Shown here piece after piece: positions 7,102 through 14,993 of a stretch of 16,002 nucleotides of DNA; position 1 is the first letter of the stretch, and each line of letters opens with the position of its first letter. A model generated the notes under the pieces. That model did no database searches. It was not told the origin of the DNA and was given only the letters and a program-made list of their open reading frames with translations. A program made the translations under genes and the position numbers. This stretch comes from an uncultured Bacteroidales bacterium (GTDB taxonomy: Bacteria > Bacteroidota > Bacteroidia > Bacteroidales > Paludibacteraceae), in the NCBI GenBank assembly GCA_946619625.1, contig CAMOMF010000132.1, positions 1-16,002 on the forward strand. Reading direction: 5' to 3'.

Positions 7102-7439
7102 AAGACGTTGTTTACGCACGACAAGCGCTCCTCCAGTTAGAAGACGCGGTTCGATTGTTGGTCGAACGTGGCTATTTTAGCGAGGAGGACTACGCTGTCA
7201 ATTATATTCGTGATATTTTTCGCTATTTTGCATTGAACTTACCTAATTTGGTGGCTCATGAGGCTCCACAATATTTTATGCGCTACTGCATACATGGTAA
7301 GAAGATGTTTTATGTAAAGTATCGAAGAAGTAATCATACTACTTGGTATGCTTTTTTTGAAGAAATGGACAAAGCGTATGTAATTGTATATTTGGGGAAT
7401 AACCATTTAGTCGGGCATCTTTTGCCAATTGCTTTATAG
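7098..7439 (+). CDS. RelE/ParE-superfamily toxin-like protein
   Basis: The protein has 113 residues and starts inside the stop of the preceding gene (ATGA). The pattern fits the RelE/ParE toxin fold: a strand and long helices at the N-terminus (VVYARQALLQLEDAVRLLVERGYFSEEDY), a second helix (YIRDIFRYF), then beta strands with a basic segment (GKKMFYVKYRR), the TTWYAFFE block at 81-88, and VIVYLGNNH at 95-103. From memory, TTWY..F and NNH near the C-terminus are seen in a Bacteroidales RelE/ParE subgroup. Members are either ribosome-dependent mRNA interferases or gyrase inhibitors; the sequence does not decide which. It is only 19 nt ahead of the OPX gene, so it is probably co-transcribed with export genes. 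Confidence 0.72.
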   Translation: MKDVVYARQALLQLEDAVRLLVERGYFSEEDYAVNYIRDIFRYFALNLPNLVAHEAPQYFMRYCIHGKKMFYVKYRRSNHTTWYAFFEEMDKAYVIVYLGNNHLVGHLLPIAL

Positions 7440-7458
7440 AAGATTTTGGATTTTTATT

Positions 7459-8112
7459 ATGACTAAAACACTCTTCACCATACTACTCTCGCTCCTGCTG
7501 TTCTCATGCGCAGGACCTAAGCAACTTGCCTACTTGCAGGACTTGCGCGATGCCGACAACCTCTGCATGTCAGCGGTGGAAGCCTACCGGTTGCGCGCGG
7601 GGGATCAACTCACTATCCGTGTCAGCAGTTTCGACAACAGCGCGGTTGCACCCTTCAACGTTCAGAACGCCGCCCTACAGGACATTCCCTACATTATCGA
7701 CTCGGAGGGGCAACTCACGTTCCCCGGTATAGGCACTATTGTCGTGGCGGGCGAAACGATTCAGCAACTTACGGAGCAACTTACAGCCGGAGTGTCCCAG
7801 ATGGCGAAGGGAGCCGTCGTACGCGTGGAATTGGTCAGTGCCATCGTCAGTGTTCTGGGCGAGGTCTATCACCCCACACGCATCCGTTGGTACCAACCCG
7901 GACTGACCCTGGCAGAGGCACTTACCGATGCCGGCGACCTCCGCCCCAATGCCTCGCGGCAGGTGGTGGTTCTCCGCCAACAACAAGATGGTATTCGTTC
8001 TTTCGTTGTGGACCTCACAAAAAAAGACTGTCTCTCCTCTCCTGCCTGGCAACTCCTCCCGGGGGATGTCGTTTATGTTGCTCCGCGCCGTGGACGTCTA
8101 ATATACAAGTAA
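7459..8112 (+). CDS. OPX polysaccharide export lipoprotein (Wza-like, short form)
   Basis: This 217-residue protein belongs to the outer-membrane polysaccharide export family. I chose ATG 7459 because it starts a lipoprotein signal (MTKTLFTILLSLLLFSC, lipidation Cys17); the in-frame ATG at 7429 overlaps the toxin gene and would precede the signal. Residues 42-125 form the Poly_export domain (YRLRAGDQLTIRV, then DSEGQLTFPGIGTI), and about 128-205 form one SLBB-like beta-grasp domain (GEVYHPTRIRW...LTLAEALTDAGD...LLPGDVVYVAP). The protein ends 12 residues after that motif, with no second SLBB domain and no C-terminal amphipathic helix like that by which E. coli Wza crosses the outer membrane. 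It would act with the downstream chain-length protein, which starts 2 nt after its stop, in capsule or exopolysaccharide export. Confidence 0.88.
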   Translation: MTKTLFTILLSLLLFSCAGPKQLAYLQDLRDADNLCMSAVEAYRLRAGDQLTIRVSSFDNSAVAPFNVQNAALQDIPYIIDSEGQLTFPGIGTIVVAGETIQQLTEQLTAGVSQMAKGAVVRVELVSAIVSVLGEVYHPTRIRWYQPGLTLAEALTDAGDLRPNASRQVVVLRQQQDGIRSFVVDLTKKDCLSSPAWQLLPGDVVYVAPRRGRLIYK

Positions 8113-8114
8113 CT

Positions 8115-9659
8115 ATGCAAGTCAATATCAATCATATCCTCCGCCTACTGATTCGTCGTTGGTATGTCCTGCTCGCAGCGGCTCTACTGGGTGCGTTGGT
8201 TGCCGTAGGCATCTATATGTCCTCCACCCCCACTTTCCAAGTATCCGCTTCCCTCATGCTCCGTACGCAGGATGACAACGCACGGCCCACCGACGACATG
8301 ATGCGTATAATGGGTCTGTCCGGCACCGACAACGTGCAGGACGAAGTGGAAGTGCTTTCCTCCCGACGTATTTACGGTGACGCTATCCGCGACCTGGGCT
8401 TGCAAACCGAGCAGCGCCGCAAAGCGCGGCTCCGCTGGGTGGGTGAGTACGAGAAAACCTCCTGTAATCTCCTGTTGGATGCGCAGGTGTTGGATACAAT
8501 GAAAGAAGTAGCCCGTATAGACACCCGCTTTGACGGCTCTTCCTACCACCTTATTGTCCGATATGGCAAGCAACGTTTTACGTGGAGACAGAAAGCCTCC
8601 TACACTGCCAAGGACGGCGAAACCGTCCATACACTGATTGGCCCTATAACTATTCAAGGCACTCAGGATTCATCCGCCAAGCCCTACCAACTGCGTACGA
8701 CAGTTCTGCCCCTCTCTGTGGCAGTTTTTCAGATGCAAAAGACGGTTGCCGTGGTTCGCGCAGCCCGCGAGAGCAATATAGTCAAACTCTCCACCAATAC
8801 CGACATGCCCCGTCGCATGGAGGATTTCCTCACCCGCGTCATCGACCTATACAACAATTTCTCTGCACAGGACAAAGATGTGCTGGCAGGGCGCTCCGCT
8901 GAGTTCATCGCCGGACGCCTCCGCATAGTCGAATCACAATTGGACTCCATCGAGACGGCGGTTGAAGCCTACCGCAAACAGCATCTCATCACCGACCTCT
9001 CGCAGGAGGGTACCATGTATATGCACGCCTCACAATCCTACGAGACGCGTCTTGCCGAACTGCGCACACAGGAACGGCTCATCGAGTATATCCGTTCCCT
9101 GCTTTCCGACAACTCCGACCAAACCGCCCTTATCCCTGCCAACCTTGGCGTACAGGACGGTTCGCTGCAGAACCTTATCATCGACTACAACCGGCTGGTC
9201 GTTGAGCATATACGGCTCTCTCAATCGGCATCCGAGAACAATCCCGTCTTCATGCAGCAGCGTGAGCAGATTGCTCAGATGCGCCGCAATATCCTCAAGA
9301 GTCTGGACGGACAGAAAGAGGGGCTTGAAATCAGTATCAGCAACCTGAAAGCGCAGCAACGTGAGTGGGACGACAAAATCAGTTCCGTACCCACGCAGGA
9401 ACGTGAGTACGTCGAACTCTGTCGTCAGCAGCAACTAAAGGAAAAACTGTATCTCTACCTCAGCCAGAAAGGCGAAGAGTCTGCCGTCATGCTCGCCTCA
9501 CAAGCACTGCCTGCCAAGGTCATCGACTATCCGGCACAACTGCCCGAAATCATCAGCCCGAAGCCGCTCCTGCTGCTTTTCGAGTGGGTGGTACTCATGC
9601 TCTTCTTCGCCGCGGTGGGCATACTGTTGGCTGATTGGCACAAACCGCTCGAAGACTAA
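8115..9659 (+). CDS. Wzz-family polysaccharide chain-length/co-polymerase protein without kinase domain
   Basis: The 514-residue inner-membrane protein has the Wzz topology: a membrane helix at about 16-34, a large periplasmic part with FQVSASLMLR near residue 41, long helical/coiled segments rich in E, Q and R through the middle, and a second helix at about 485-506 preceded by a Pro-rich stretch (DYPAQLPEIISPKP). It ends eight residues after that helix (ADWHKPLED), so there is no cytoplasmic tyrosine kinase (BY-kinase) domain. The ATG 2 nt after the OPX stop is taken as start; longer in-frame versions read through the OPX gene. It would set polymer length and bridge to the OPX channel. Its stop overlaps the convergent topB stop by 4 nt, so no glycosyltransferases follow. 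Confidence 0.88.
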   Translation: MQVNINHILRLLIRRWYVLLAAALLGALVAVGIYMSSTPTFQVSASLMLRTQDDNARPTDDMMRIMGLSGTDNVQDEVEVLSSRRIYGDAIRDLGLQTEQRRKARLRWVGEYEKTSCNLLLDAQVLDTMKEVARIDTRFDGSSYHLIVRYGKQRFTWRQKASYTAKDGETVHTLIGPITIQGTQDSSAKPYQLRTTVLPLSVAVFQMQKTVAVVRAARESNIVKLSTNTDMPRRMEDFLTRVIDLYNNFSAQDKDVLAGRSAEFIAGRLRIVESQLDSIETAVEAYRKQHLITDLSQEGTMYMHASQSYETRLAELRTQERLIEYIRSLLSDNSDQTALIPANLGVQDGSLQNLIIDYNRLVVEHIRLSQSASENNPVFMQQREQIAQMRRNILKSLDGQKEGLEISISNLKAQQREWDDKISSVPTQEREYVELCRQQQLKEKLYLYLSQKGEESAVMLASQALPAKVIDYPAQLPEIISPKPLLLLFEWVVLMLFFAAVGILLADWHKPLED

Positions 9660-11782
9660 GGGTTGGGGGTATTGTTTACAGGGTTGTTTGTAGCCGAGGG
9701 CGTGTTGTTCACGGTCTGAAAAGCGGGTGGTAAAGGCTCTCTGTATGTGCACCCTTCCTTCCAACGGCTGCAACCATACGCACTATGCCCCTTGATGATG
9801 ACACCTTGACGGCATACGGGACACACCATGCCCACTTTGCTCGTCTTAACCTCATACACCACCTCCATGGTCAGTTGTTTCAACTCATCTAGAAAAGCCT
9901 TTGCCTCCATCTCACCCCGTTCTATCATGCGCAGTTTCTTCTCCCATTGACCGGTCAGTTCTGCCGACTTTAACAGCGGAGTTTGAACAAAACGGATAAG
10001 TTCAACAGCCACAGGGGTAGGGTACAGACTCTTCCCTTTGCTTACGATGTAGTTGCGTTGGAACAGCTTCTTGATAATCTCCGCACGCGTAGAGGGGCGA
10101 CCTATACCATTCTCTTTCAGCGCATCGCGCAGTTCTTCGTCTTCCACCAACTTGCCTGCGGTCTCCATGGCGCGCAGCAGTGTCGCTTCGGTGTAGGGCT
10201 TTGGTGGAGTGGTCTGTTTCTCTATCAACGCAGGTGTATGTGGTCCCTGTTCTTTTGCCTTGAACTCCGGCAAAAGTCTTTCTTCTGCTTGGTCTCCCGA
10301 CCCGCTTTCATTACCATTATCACTGTTATTACTATTACTATTGTCTGAACTCCTAAGTTCCTGCTCTCCTGCACTCCTCTCCGCAAATACCTCTCTCCAT
10401 CCGGGAACCAGTATTTGCTTGCCGCTTGCCTTGAACGGCACGCCATTACCGTCCGCCTTCTCGCGGTTCTCATCGTCTGCCACTATACCGAAGATAGTCG
10501 TTGTGCTGGTCTTGCAGTCGGGATAGAATGCAGCAATAAAACGGAGCGCAACCATCTCATATACTTTCTTCTCCTCCGCACTCAGCGCATTGGGCGCTTG
10601 TCCTGTCGGGATAATGGCATGGTGGTCCGTCACCTTCGAGTTGTCAAACACTTTCTTCGATTTGGGCAATTTCGGGGCTTTACCTGTTTTCTGTTGCTCC
10701 TCTCTCATCAACTCGCGCAGGCGGCCTATCTGCGGGAAGGAGCCTTCAATTCCCTTGAAGATTCCCGGCACTTTCGGGTAAATATCATCGCTCAAAAACG
10801 TTGTATCCACGCGGGGATATGTGGTCACATGTTTCTCGTACAGACTCTGTATCAGGTTCAGCGTCTTGTCCGCCGAATAACCGTAACGCTTGTTGCATTC
10901 CACCTGCAGACTGGTCAGATCAAACAGGCGCGGCGCATATTCCGTCCCTTTCTTTTTCTCTACTTGTGTCACCGTAAACGGTAATGTGTGCAAACGCTCC
11001 ACTATCCGCTCCCCTTCCTCTGCCGACATAATCGGCTCTAAGCCCGGACTGTTCGGCTCGTCCTCCTCTTTCTTCATTATCGCACTGAACGTCACCCCCC
11101 TGTACTCGGTCTTTATCTCCCAATAGGTGTGGGGCACGAAGTGGTCTATCTCTTTCTGTCGTTCTACTATCAGTGCCAATGTCGGCGTCTGTACTCTACC
11201 CACGCTCAGAGGTGCACGGTCTGTTCCAGTGCGGTTGTTTTTGTACCGCAGTGTGTATGCCCTCGTTGCATTCATCCCTAACAACCAGTCACCTATCGAC
11301 CGCATCAAGCCCGCTTCGTAGAGGTGTTGGTACTCACTCTGGTCTTTCAGTTGGTGGAATCCCTCACGGATGGCTTCTTCCGTCAGGGACGATATCCACA
11401 ACCGCTTCACCGGACACTTGGCACCCGCCTTCTGCTGCACCCAGCGCTGAATCAATTCTCCCTCTTGTCCCGCATCGCCGCAGTTGATAATCTCGTCCGC
11501 TTGACTGAACAGCCTCTGTATGGTATTGAATTGTTTCTGTACGCCTTTGTCCTCCGTCACCTTTATCCAGAAACGGGTAGGGATCATGGGCAGAGAACTC
11601 ATGGTCCAACTCTTCCACTGCGAATCGTAGTCGTGCGGGTCAAGCAACGCGCACAAGTGACCAAGAGTCCAGGTTACTTGGTAACCGTTGCCTTCCATGT
11701 AACCGTCCCGCTGGGTCGTCGCGCCCAGCACTCTGGCGATGTCTCTACCCACGGCGGGTTTCTCTGCAATGCAAACTATCAT
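9656..11782 (-). CDS. topB: DNA topoisomerase III (type IA)
   Basis: This 708-residue enzyme relaxes and decatenates DNA by single-strand passage. Visible elements: TOPRIM domain with IAEKP (catalytic Glu7) and GDAGQEGE (103-109, the DAG form of the acidic motif seen in many TopB proteins); SVGRVQTPTLALI at 193-205; the active-site block TTYPRVDTTFLS with Tyr322; HHAIIPT at 387-393; ENGIGRPSTRAEIIKKL at 557-573; and a C-terminal zinc-ribbon-like set (Cys654, Cys657, Cys671, Cys678). A Ser/Asn/Asp/Gly-rich stretch at 478-497 is a low-complexity insertion, and the last 17 residues repeat NNTP. The start overlaps the glycerate kinase stop by ATGA, so the gene is the last of a coupled minus-strand operon. 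Confidence 0.95.
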   Translation of the reverse strand: MIVCIAEKPAVGRDIARVLGATTQRDGYMEGNGYQVTWTLGHLCALLDPHDYDSQWKSWTMSSLPMIPTRFWIKVTEDKGVQKQFNTIQRLFSQADEIINCGDAGQEGELIQRWVQQKAGAKCPVKRLWISSLTEEAIREGFHQLKDQSEYQHLYEAGLMRSIGDWLLGMNATRAYTLRYKNNRTGTDRAPLSVGRVQTPTLALIVERQKEIDHFVPHTYWEIKTEYRGVTFSAIMKKEEDEPNSPGLEPIMSAEEGERIVERLHTLPFTVTQVEKKKGTEYAPRLFDLTSLQVECNKRYGYSADKTLNLIQSLYEKHVTTYPRVDTTFLSDDIYPKVPGIFKGIEGSFPQIGRLRELMREEQQKTGKAPKLPKSKKVFDNSKVTDHHAIIPTGQAPNALSAEEKKVYEMVALRFIAAFYPDCKTSTTTIFGIVADDENREKADGNGVPFKASGKQILVPGWREVFAERSAGEQELRSSDNSNSNNSDNGNESGSGDQAEERLLPEFKAKEQGPHTPALIEKQTTPPKPYTEATLLRAMETAGKLVEDEELRDALKENGIGRPSTRAEIIKKLFQRNYIVSKGKSLYPTPVAVELIRFVQTPLLKSAELTGQWEKKLRMIERGEMEAKAFLDELKQLTMEVVYEVKTSKVGMVCPVCRQGVIIKGHSAYGCSRWKEGCTYREPLPPAFQTVNNTPSATNNPVNNTPNP
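10308..10346. repeat. Triplet-repeat-like tract inside topB
   Basis: On the + strand this stretch is built from ATT, ACT and ATC-type triplets; on the topB strand it encodes the Ser/Asn/Asp-rich segment around residues 480-492. The reading frame is preserved. Confidence 0.6.
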
Positions 11783-12837
11783 TCACTTATTAATTTATAT
11801 ACGGTCTTTCGAATATTCTCTTTCGCTGTTTCCGGGCGTAGCGCCTCCTCCATGGGCAATCCGGGTGGATTGATGCACACCACCTCGGCAAATCCTGCGC
11901 CCTGAAGTTCCTCTCTGTCACTCACGCGCCCTGCTATCAGTATGACGGGTGCCGAGCCCGAATGGCGGAGTATGCCCATGGGTAACTTACCCATCAGTGT
12001 CTGCCTGTCTGCACTCCCTTCGCCGGTAATCACCAGGTCTGCGTCAGCCGTCAGGGAGTCCAGACCAATAGTCTCGGCTACTATGTCGATGCCCGAACGG
12101 CGTTCCGCGTGCAGGAATTGCATAAACGCATACCCCAATCCGCCTGCAGCACCCGCACCGGACTGCTCCGAGCAGTCAAAACCCATATCACGGGCAGCGG
12201 TCTCCGCAAAAGCCTTGGCACGCTTGTCTAACTCTTCCACCATCTCTGCCGTGGCACCTTTCTGAGGACCGAACACATGCGCCGCACCATTCTTTCCGCA
12301 CAGCGGATTCTCCACATCCGTTGCAATAATAACTCTTATCTTATCTCCTTGTAGGATACTCGAAATGTCAGGACAGGGATTCTTGCTTTTTGTCCCCAAA
12401 ACGCCCTCCAACATCCCTTGGCCGGCATCGCTCGTCCCGCTTCCGCCAAGTCCCACGATGATGGTCTTCGCTCCGCTCCTTACAGCGTCTGCTACTATCT
12501 CCCCTACACCGTAACTCGTAGCCACCAGGGGGTTCCGTTCCTCGGGTTTCAGTCGCCAAAGACCGCACGCCTCTGCTGCCTCTATCAACGCCGTCTGGCC
12601 TTGCAGTAGGTACTGTGCCCTCACTTCGCGCATCAGCGGGTCATGTACGTTCACGCTCTTCAATTCTCCTCCTTTCATAGCCATGGCGTCTATAAACCCC
12701 TCTCCGCCGTCACTTACCGCCACTTCACATATGTTCGCCTCCGGGTAGGCCCTACGCACACCCTCTGCCGCCGCATGGTTCGCTTCCATCGAACGCAAAC
12801 AGCCCTTGAAAGCATCTATCGCTACCACTACTTTCAT
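11779..12837 (-). CDS. Glycerate kinase (GarK/GlxK type)
   Basis: This 352-residue enzyme would phosphorylate D-glycerate with ATP to 2-phosphoglycerate, or the 3-phosphate in some family members. Family motifs present: MKVVVAIDAFKG with SMEAN at the start, VSDGGEGF (41-48), GLGGSGTSDAG (129-139), ATDVENPLCG (172-181), GAGAAGGLGYAF (227-238) and LVITGEGSADRQTLMGKLP (268-286). I chose ATG 12837 because MKVVVAIDAFKG is the usual family N-terminus; the ATG at 12864 would add nine residues and overlap the symporter stop. A purine-rich AGAAGAGA just upstream may be a weak ribosome site. The stop overlaps the topB start (ATGA). The pairing with topB is probably operon convenience rather than pathway logic. 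Confidence 0.93.
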   Translation of the reverse strand: MKVVVAIDAFKGCLRSMEANHAAAEGVRRAYPEANICEVAVSDGGEGFIDAMAMKGGELKSVNVHDPLMREVRAQYLLQGQTALIEAAEACGLWRLKPEERNPLVATSYGVGEIVADAVRSGAKTIIVGLGGSGTSDAGQGMLEGVLGTKSKNPCPDISSILQGDKIRVIIATDVENPLCGKNGAAHVFGPQKGATAEMVEELDKRAKAFAETAARDMGFDCSEQSGAGAAGGLGYAFMQFLHAERRSGIDIVAETIGLDSLTADADLVITGEGSADRQTLMGKLPMGILRHSGSAPVILIAGRVSDREELQGAGFAEVVCINPPGLPMEEALRPETAKENIRKTVYKLISE

Positions 12838-12851
12838 TCTCTTCTGCACTC

Positions 12852-14297
12852 TTAATTCTCCCACCCGTCTATCTCTTTCTCTATCTCCGGCACGATATGT
12901 TTATGAAACACCGGACTCTCAACACCCCGTCTCTTTTGTCCGCAATAGTCGTCCAGCAGTCTGAAGGCGTACTTGCCCAGAAGTACAATGGCAATCAGGT
13001 TGCATGTCGTCAGGAACGCCATCACCAGATCCACTATGTTCCACACCGTCTCAAGGCTCGCCACCGCCCCAAACACCACCATTACGCCCGCCGAGAACAC
13101 TCTGAACACCGTCATCACATTCTTGTTGTTGGTGATAAAGCGGATATTCGCCTCGCCGTAATAGTAATTGCCAATGATGCTGGAGAACGCGAACAGGAAT
13201 ATCGCAATTGCTACAAATATCGGACCAAAACCGCCCACTTCACTCTCTAATGCCGCTTGGGTCAGAGCAATGCCGTTCAACTCCGGCACGTCGTACAAGC
13301 CGCTGATGAGGATGATAAACGCCGTGCACGAGCACACCAGCAGCGTGTCGGTGAACACACCCAGTGCCTGTATCAGTCCCTGTTTGACGGGGTGCGAAGT
13401 GGTCGCCGTCGCCGCCACATTAGGCGCACTGCCTTCACCCGCTTCGTTACTGAATAAGCCTCTCTTCACGCCGTTCATAATCGTCGTACCTATCGCCCCG
13501 CCCACGCCTTGCTCTATGCCGAAAGCGTTGGTTATGATCACTTTCAGCACACTCGGCAGATATTCAATGTTCATGATAATAACCACTACAGCCAATATCA
13601 GGTAACCTATAGCCATCAGCGGAACTAACACACTGCTCACTTTCGCTATTCGTTGTATCCCGCCGAACACAATCACCAATGCCATGGCTGCCAGCACCAA
13701 CCCCACTGTCAGAGGGTCCCAACCGAACGCTTCTTGCATCGCACCGCAGATAGTGTTGGCTTGTACGGAGTTGTTCGACAGTGCAAACTGCAATGTTATC
13801 AGTACCGCAAACAGCACAGCCATCCAGTGTTTGTGCAGACCTTTCTCTATATAATACGCCGGACCGCCAATGAACGACTCTTTGTTCCTTTGTTTGAATA
13901 ATTGCGCCAGCGTCGATTCTACAAACGCCGTAGCGGAACCGATTAGCGCGATCACCCACATCCAGAACACTGCCCCCGGACCGCCCACGGCGATGGCTGT
14001 TGCTACGCCTGCAAGGTTACCCGTTCCTACACGTGTAGCCACCGACACCGCAAAAGCTTGAAACGAGGATATATGTCTCTTCTGTTTCTTCGCCCCCTCT
14101 GTCGTTTCTTCTTTCTGACTTTTGCTCTCTTCCTCCGCCGATTTCACGGTTTCAAATAGCAGACGGAACATCTCGCCCACCATGCGGAACTGTACACCTT
14201 TTGTCTTCCATGTAAACCATAGCCCGCAGCCCACCAGCGCCCCGATAAGTACATAACTCCACAGCGCGTCATTGATATGTGTAATGATCTCATTCAT
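12852..14297 (-). CDS. AGCS-family sodium:alanine/glycine symporter
   Basis: The 481-residue integral membrane protein has about ten or more hydrophobic segments and belongs to the alanine-or-glycine:cation symporter family, which imports small neutral amino acids with Na+. The family signature is clear: GTGNLAGVATAIAVGGPGA at 91-109, followed by VFWMWVIALIG. Other matching stretches are GGPAYYIEKG (134-143) and LFSNEAGEGSAPNVAATA, the second conserved glycine-rich block. A charged Glu/Lys stretch at about 53-74 sits in the first cytoplasmic loop. Substrate cannot be fixed from the sequence. It is the first gene of the minus operon, with glycerate kinase starting 14 nt after its stop. The promoter at 14307-14338 ends only 9 nt before the ATG, so the mRNA has almost no leader. 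Confidence 0.93.
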   Translation of the reverse strand: MNEIITHINDALWSYVLIGALVGCGLWFTWKTKGVQFRMVGEMFRLLFETVKSAEEESKSQKEETTEGAKKQKRHISSFQAFAVSVATRVGTGNLAGVATAIAVGGPGAVFWMWVIALIGSATAFVESTLAQLFKQRNKESFIGGPAYYIEKGLHKHWMAVLFAVLITLQFALSNNSVQANTICGAMQEAFGWDPLTVGLVLAAMALVIVFGGIQRIAKVSSVLVPLMAIGYLILAVVVIIMNIEYLPSVLKVIITNAFGIEQGVGGAIGTTIMNGVKRGLFSNEAGEGSAPNVAATATTSHPVKQGLIQALGVFTDTLLVCSCTAFIILISGLYDVPELNGIALTQAALESEVGGFGPIFVAIAIFLFAFSSIIGNYYYGEANIRFITNNKNVMTVFRVFSAGVMVVFGAVASLETVWNIVDLVMAFLTTCNLIAIVLLGKYAFRLLDDYCGQKRRGVESPVFHKHIVPEIEKEIDGWEN

Positions 14298-14306
14298 TTT
14301 TCGGGT

Positions 14307-14338
14307 GCAAAGATACTGCTTTTTTTTAACATTTGCAA
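14307..14338 (-). promoter_or_regulatory. Bacteroidetes-type promoter of the symporter/glycerate kinase/topB operon
   Basis: On the minus strand, TTG (14336-14338), a 20-nt spacer with an A8 run, and TATCTTTGC (14307-14315). The start codon at 14295-14297 follows after 9 nt, implying a leaderless or nearly leaderless transcript. Confidence 0.82.
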
Positions 14339-14341
14339 GTC

Positions 14342-14394
14342 TTTTGTAAAAAAAGTGTAAACAATTATTGTTTACGCAACTTTTTGCAGTAAAG
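14342..14394. repeat. Bulged hairpin element, copy A, in the divergent promoter spacer
   Basis: Arms, from outside in: TTTTGT with GTAAAG (pairs using G-U), internal loop AA against GCA, AAAAAGT with ACTTTTT, a 3-nt GCA bulge on the 3' side (14376-14378), then the perfect GTAAACAAT / ATTGTTTAC around a single T. The same architecture recurs 82 bp away in copy B. Confidence 0.8.
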
Positions 14395-14423
14395 ACTGTC
14401 GAGTTTTCTAAAACGAATAAGTC

Positions 14424-14478
14424 TTTTGCAAATAAAGTGTAAACTCCGCAAGGATTTACGCAACTTTATGCCGCAAAA
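14424..14478. repeat. Bulged hairpin element, copy B, in the divergent promoter spacer
   Basis: Arms, from outside in: TTTTGC with GCAAAA, internal loop AA against GCC, ATAAAGT with ACTTTAT, a 3-nt GCA bulge (14460-14462), then GTAAA and TCC pairing with GGA and TTTAC (one extra C on the 5' side) around a GCAA loop. Bases that differ from copy A mostly change on both arms, so pairing is retained. The element ends 1 nt before the -33 TTG of the phosphatase promoter. Confidence 0.8.
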
Positions 14479-14479
14479 C

Positions 14480-14511
14480 TTGCATGTTTCAAAAAAAAGT
14501 ATTACCTTTGC
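14480..14511 (+). promoter_or_regulatory. Bacteroidetes-type promoter of the tyrosine phosphatase gene
   Basis: TTG at 14480-14482, a 20-nt spacer with an A8 run, and TACCTTTGC at 14503-14511. The start would be near 14517, giving a leader of about 15 nt to the chosen ATG. Confidence 0.85.
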
Positions 14512-14531
14512 ACCTCCAAATGCATGCTTTA

Positions 14532-14981
14532 ATGAAAAAGATACTTTTTGTTTGTCATGGCAATATCTGCCGTTCGCCCATGGCGGAGTTTATTTTCAAG
14601 CACCTTGTGGACAAGGCAGGCCGCTCTGCCGATTTCTTTATCGACTCCGCCGCTGTCTCTACCGAGGAGATTGGCAACGACATCTATCCTCCCGCGCAAC
14701 GCAAACTGCGTGAGAAGGGCATCCCTTTCCATTCCCGTGTCGCCCGACAAGTCACCCCGCGCGACTACCATTTCTATGACCATATTATCCTCATGGACAA
14801 CAGCAACCACCGCTGGCTCTCCCGTATTATTCCATCCGACCCTGACCACAAAATCTCCATGATGATGGAATGTGCGGCTCTCTCTCGTGATGTTGCCGAC
14901 CCTTGGTACACCGGCGATTTCGAGGCTACTTACCGCGACCTCCTCACCTCCTGCACTGCCCTCCTCTCTGCCCTCTCTTAA
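14532..14981 (+). CDS. Low-molecular-weight protein tyrosine phosphatase
   Basis: A 149-residue cytoplasmic phosphatase. The P-loop VCHGNICRSPMAE (7-19) holds the nucleophile Cys8 and Arg14 in the C-x5-R-S form, and DPWY at 123-126 supplies the general acid Asp123. The length is typical of the family. I chose ATG 14532 because MKKILFVCHGN is the normal N-terminus and because ATG 14484 lies inside the promoter; ATG 14520 adds four residues and remains possible. In capsule systems such enzymes (Wzb type) dephosphorylate the BY-kinase Wzc. Here the Wzz-like protein lacks that kinase domain and lies about 5 kb away, so the link is only suggestive. The substrate may also be unrelated, for example an arginine- or tyrosine-phosphorylated protein. 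Confidence 0.93.
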   Translation: MKKILFVCHGNICRSPMAEFIFKHLVDKAGRSADFFIDSAAVSTEEIGNDIYPPAQRKLREKGIPFHSRVARQVTPRDYHFYDHIILMDNSNHRWLSRIIPSDPDHKISMMMECAALSRDVADPWYTGDFEATYRDLLTSCTALLSALS

Positions 14982-14993
14982 CCATTATTCCCT

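Noticed and set aside
9656..9659. Overlap of the wzz-like and topB stops as a sign of a frameshift
   Set aside because: Both proteins end after their normal final elements (second membrane helix; zinc-ribbon plus short tail), so a 4-nt convergent overlap is simply tight packing.
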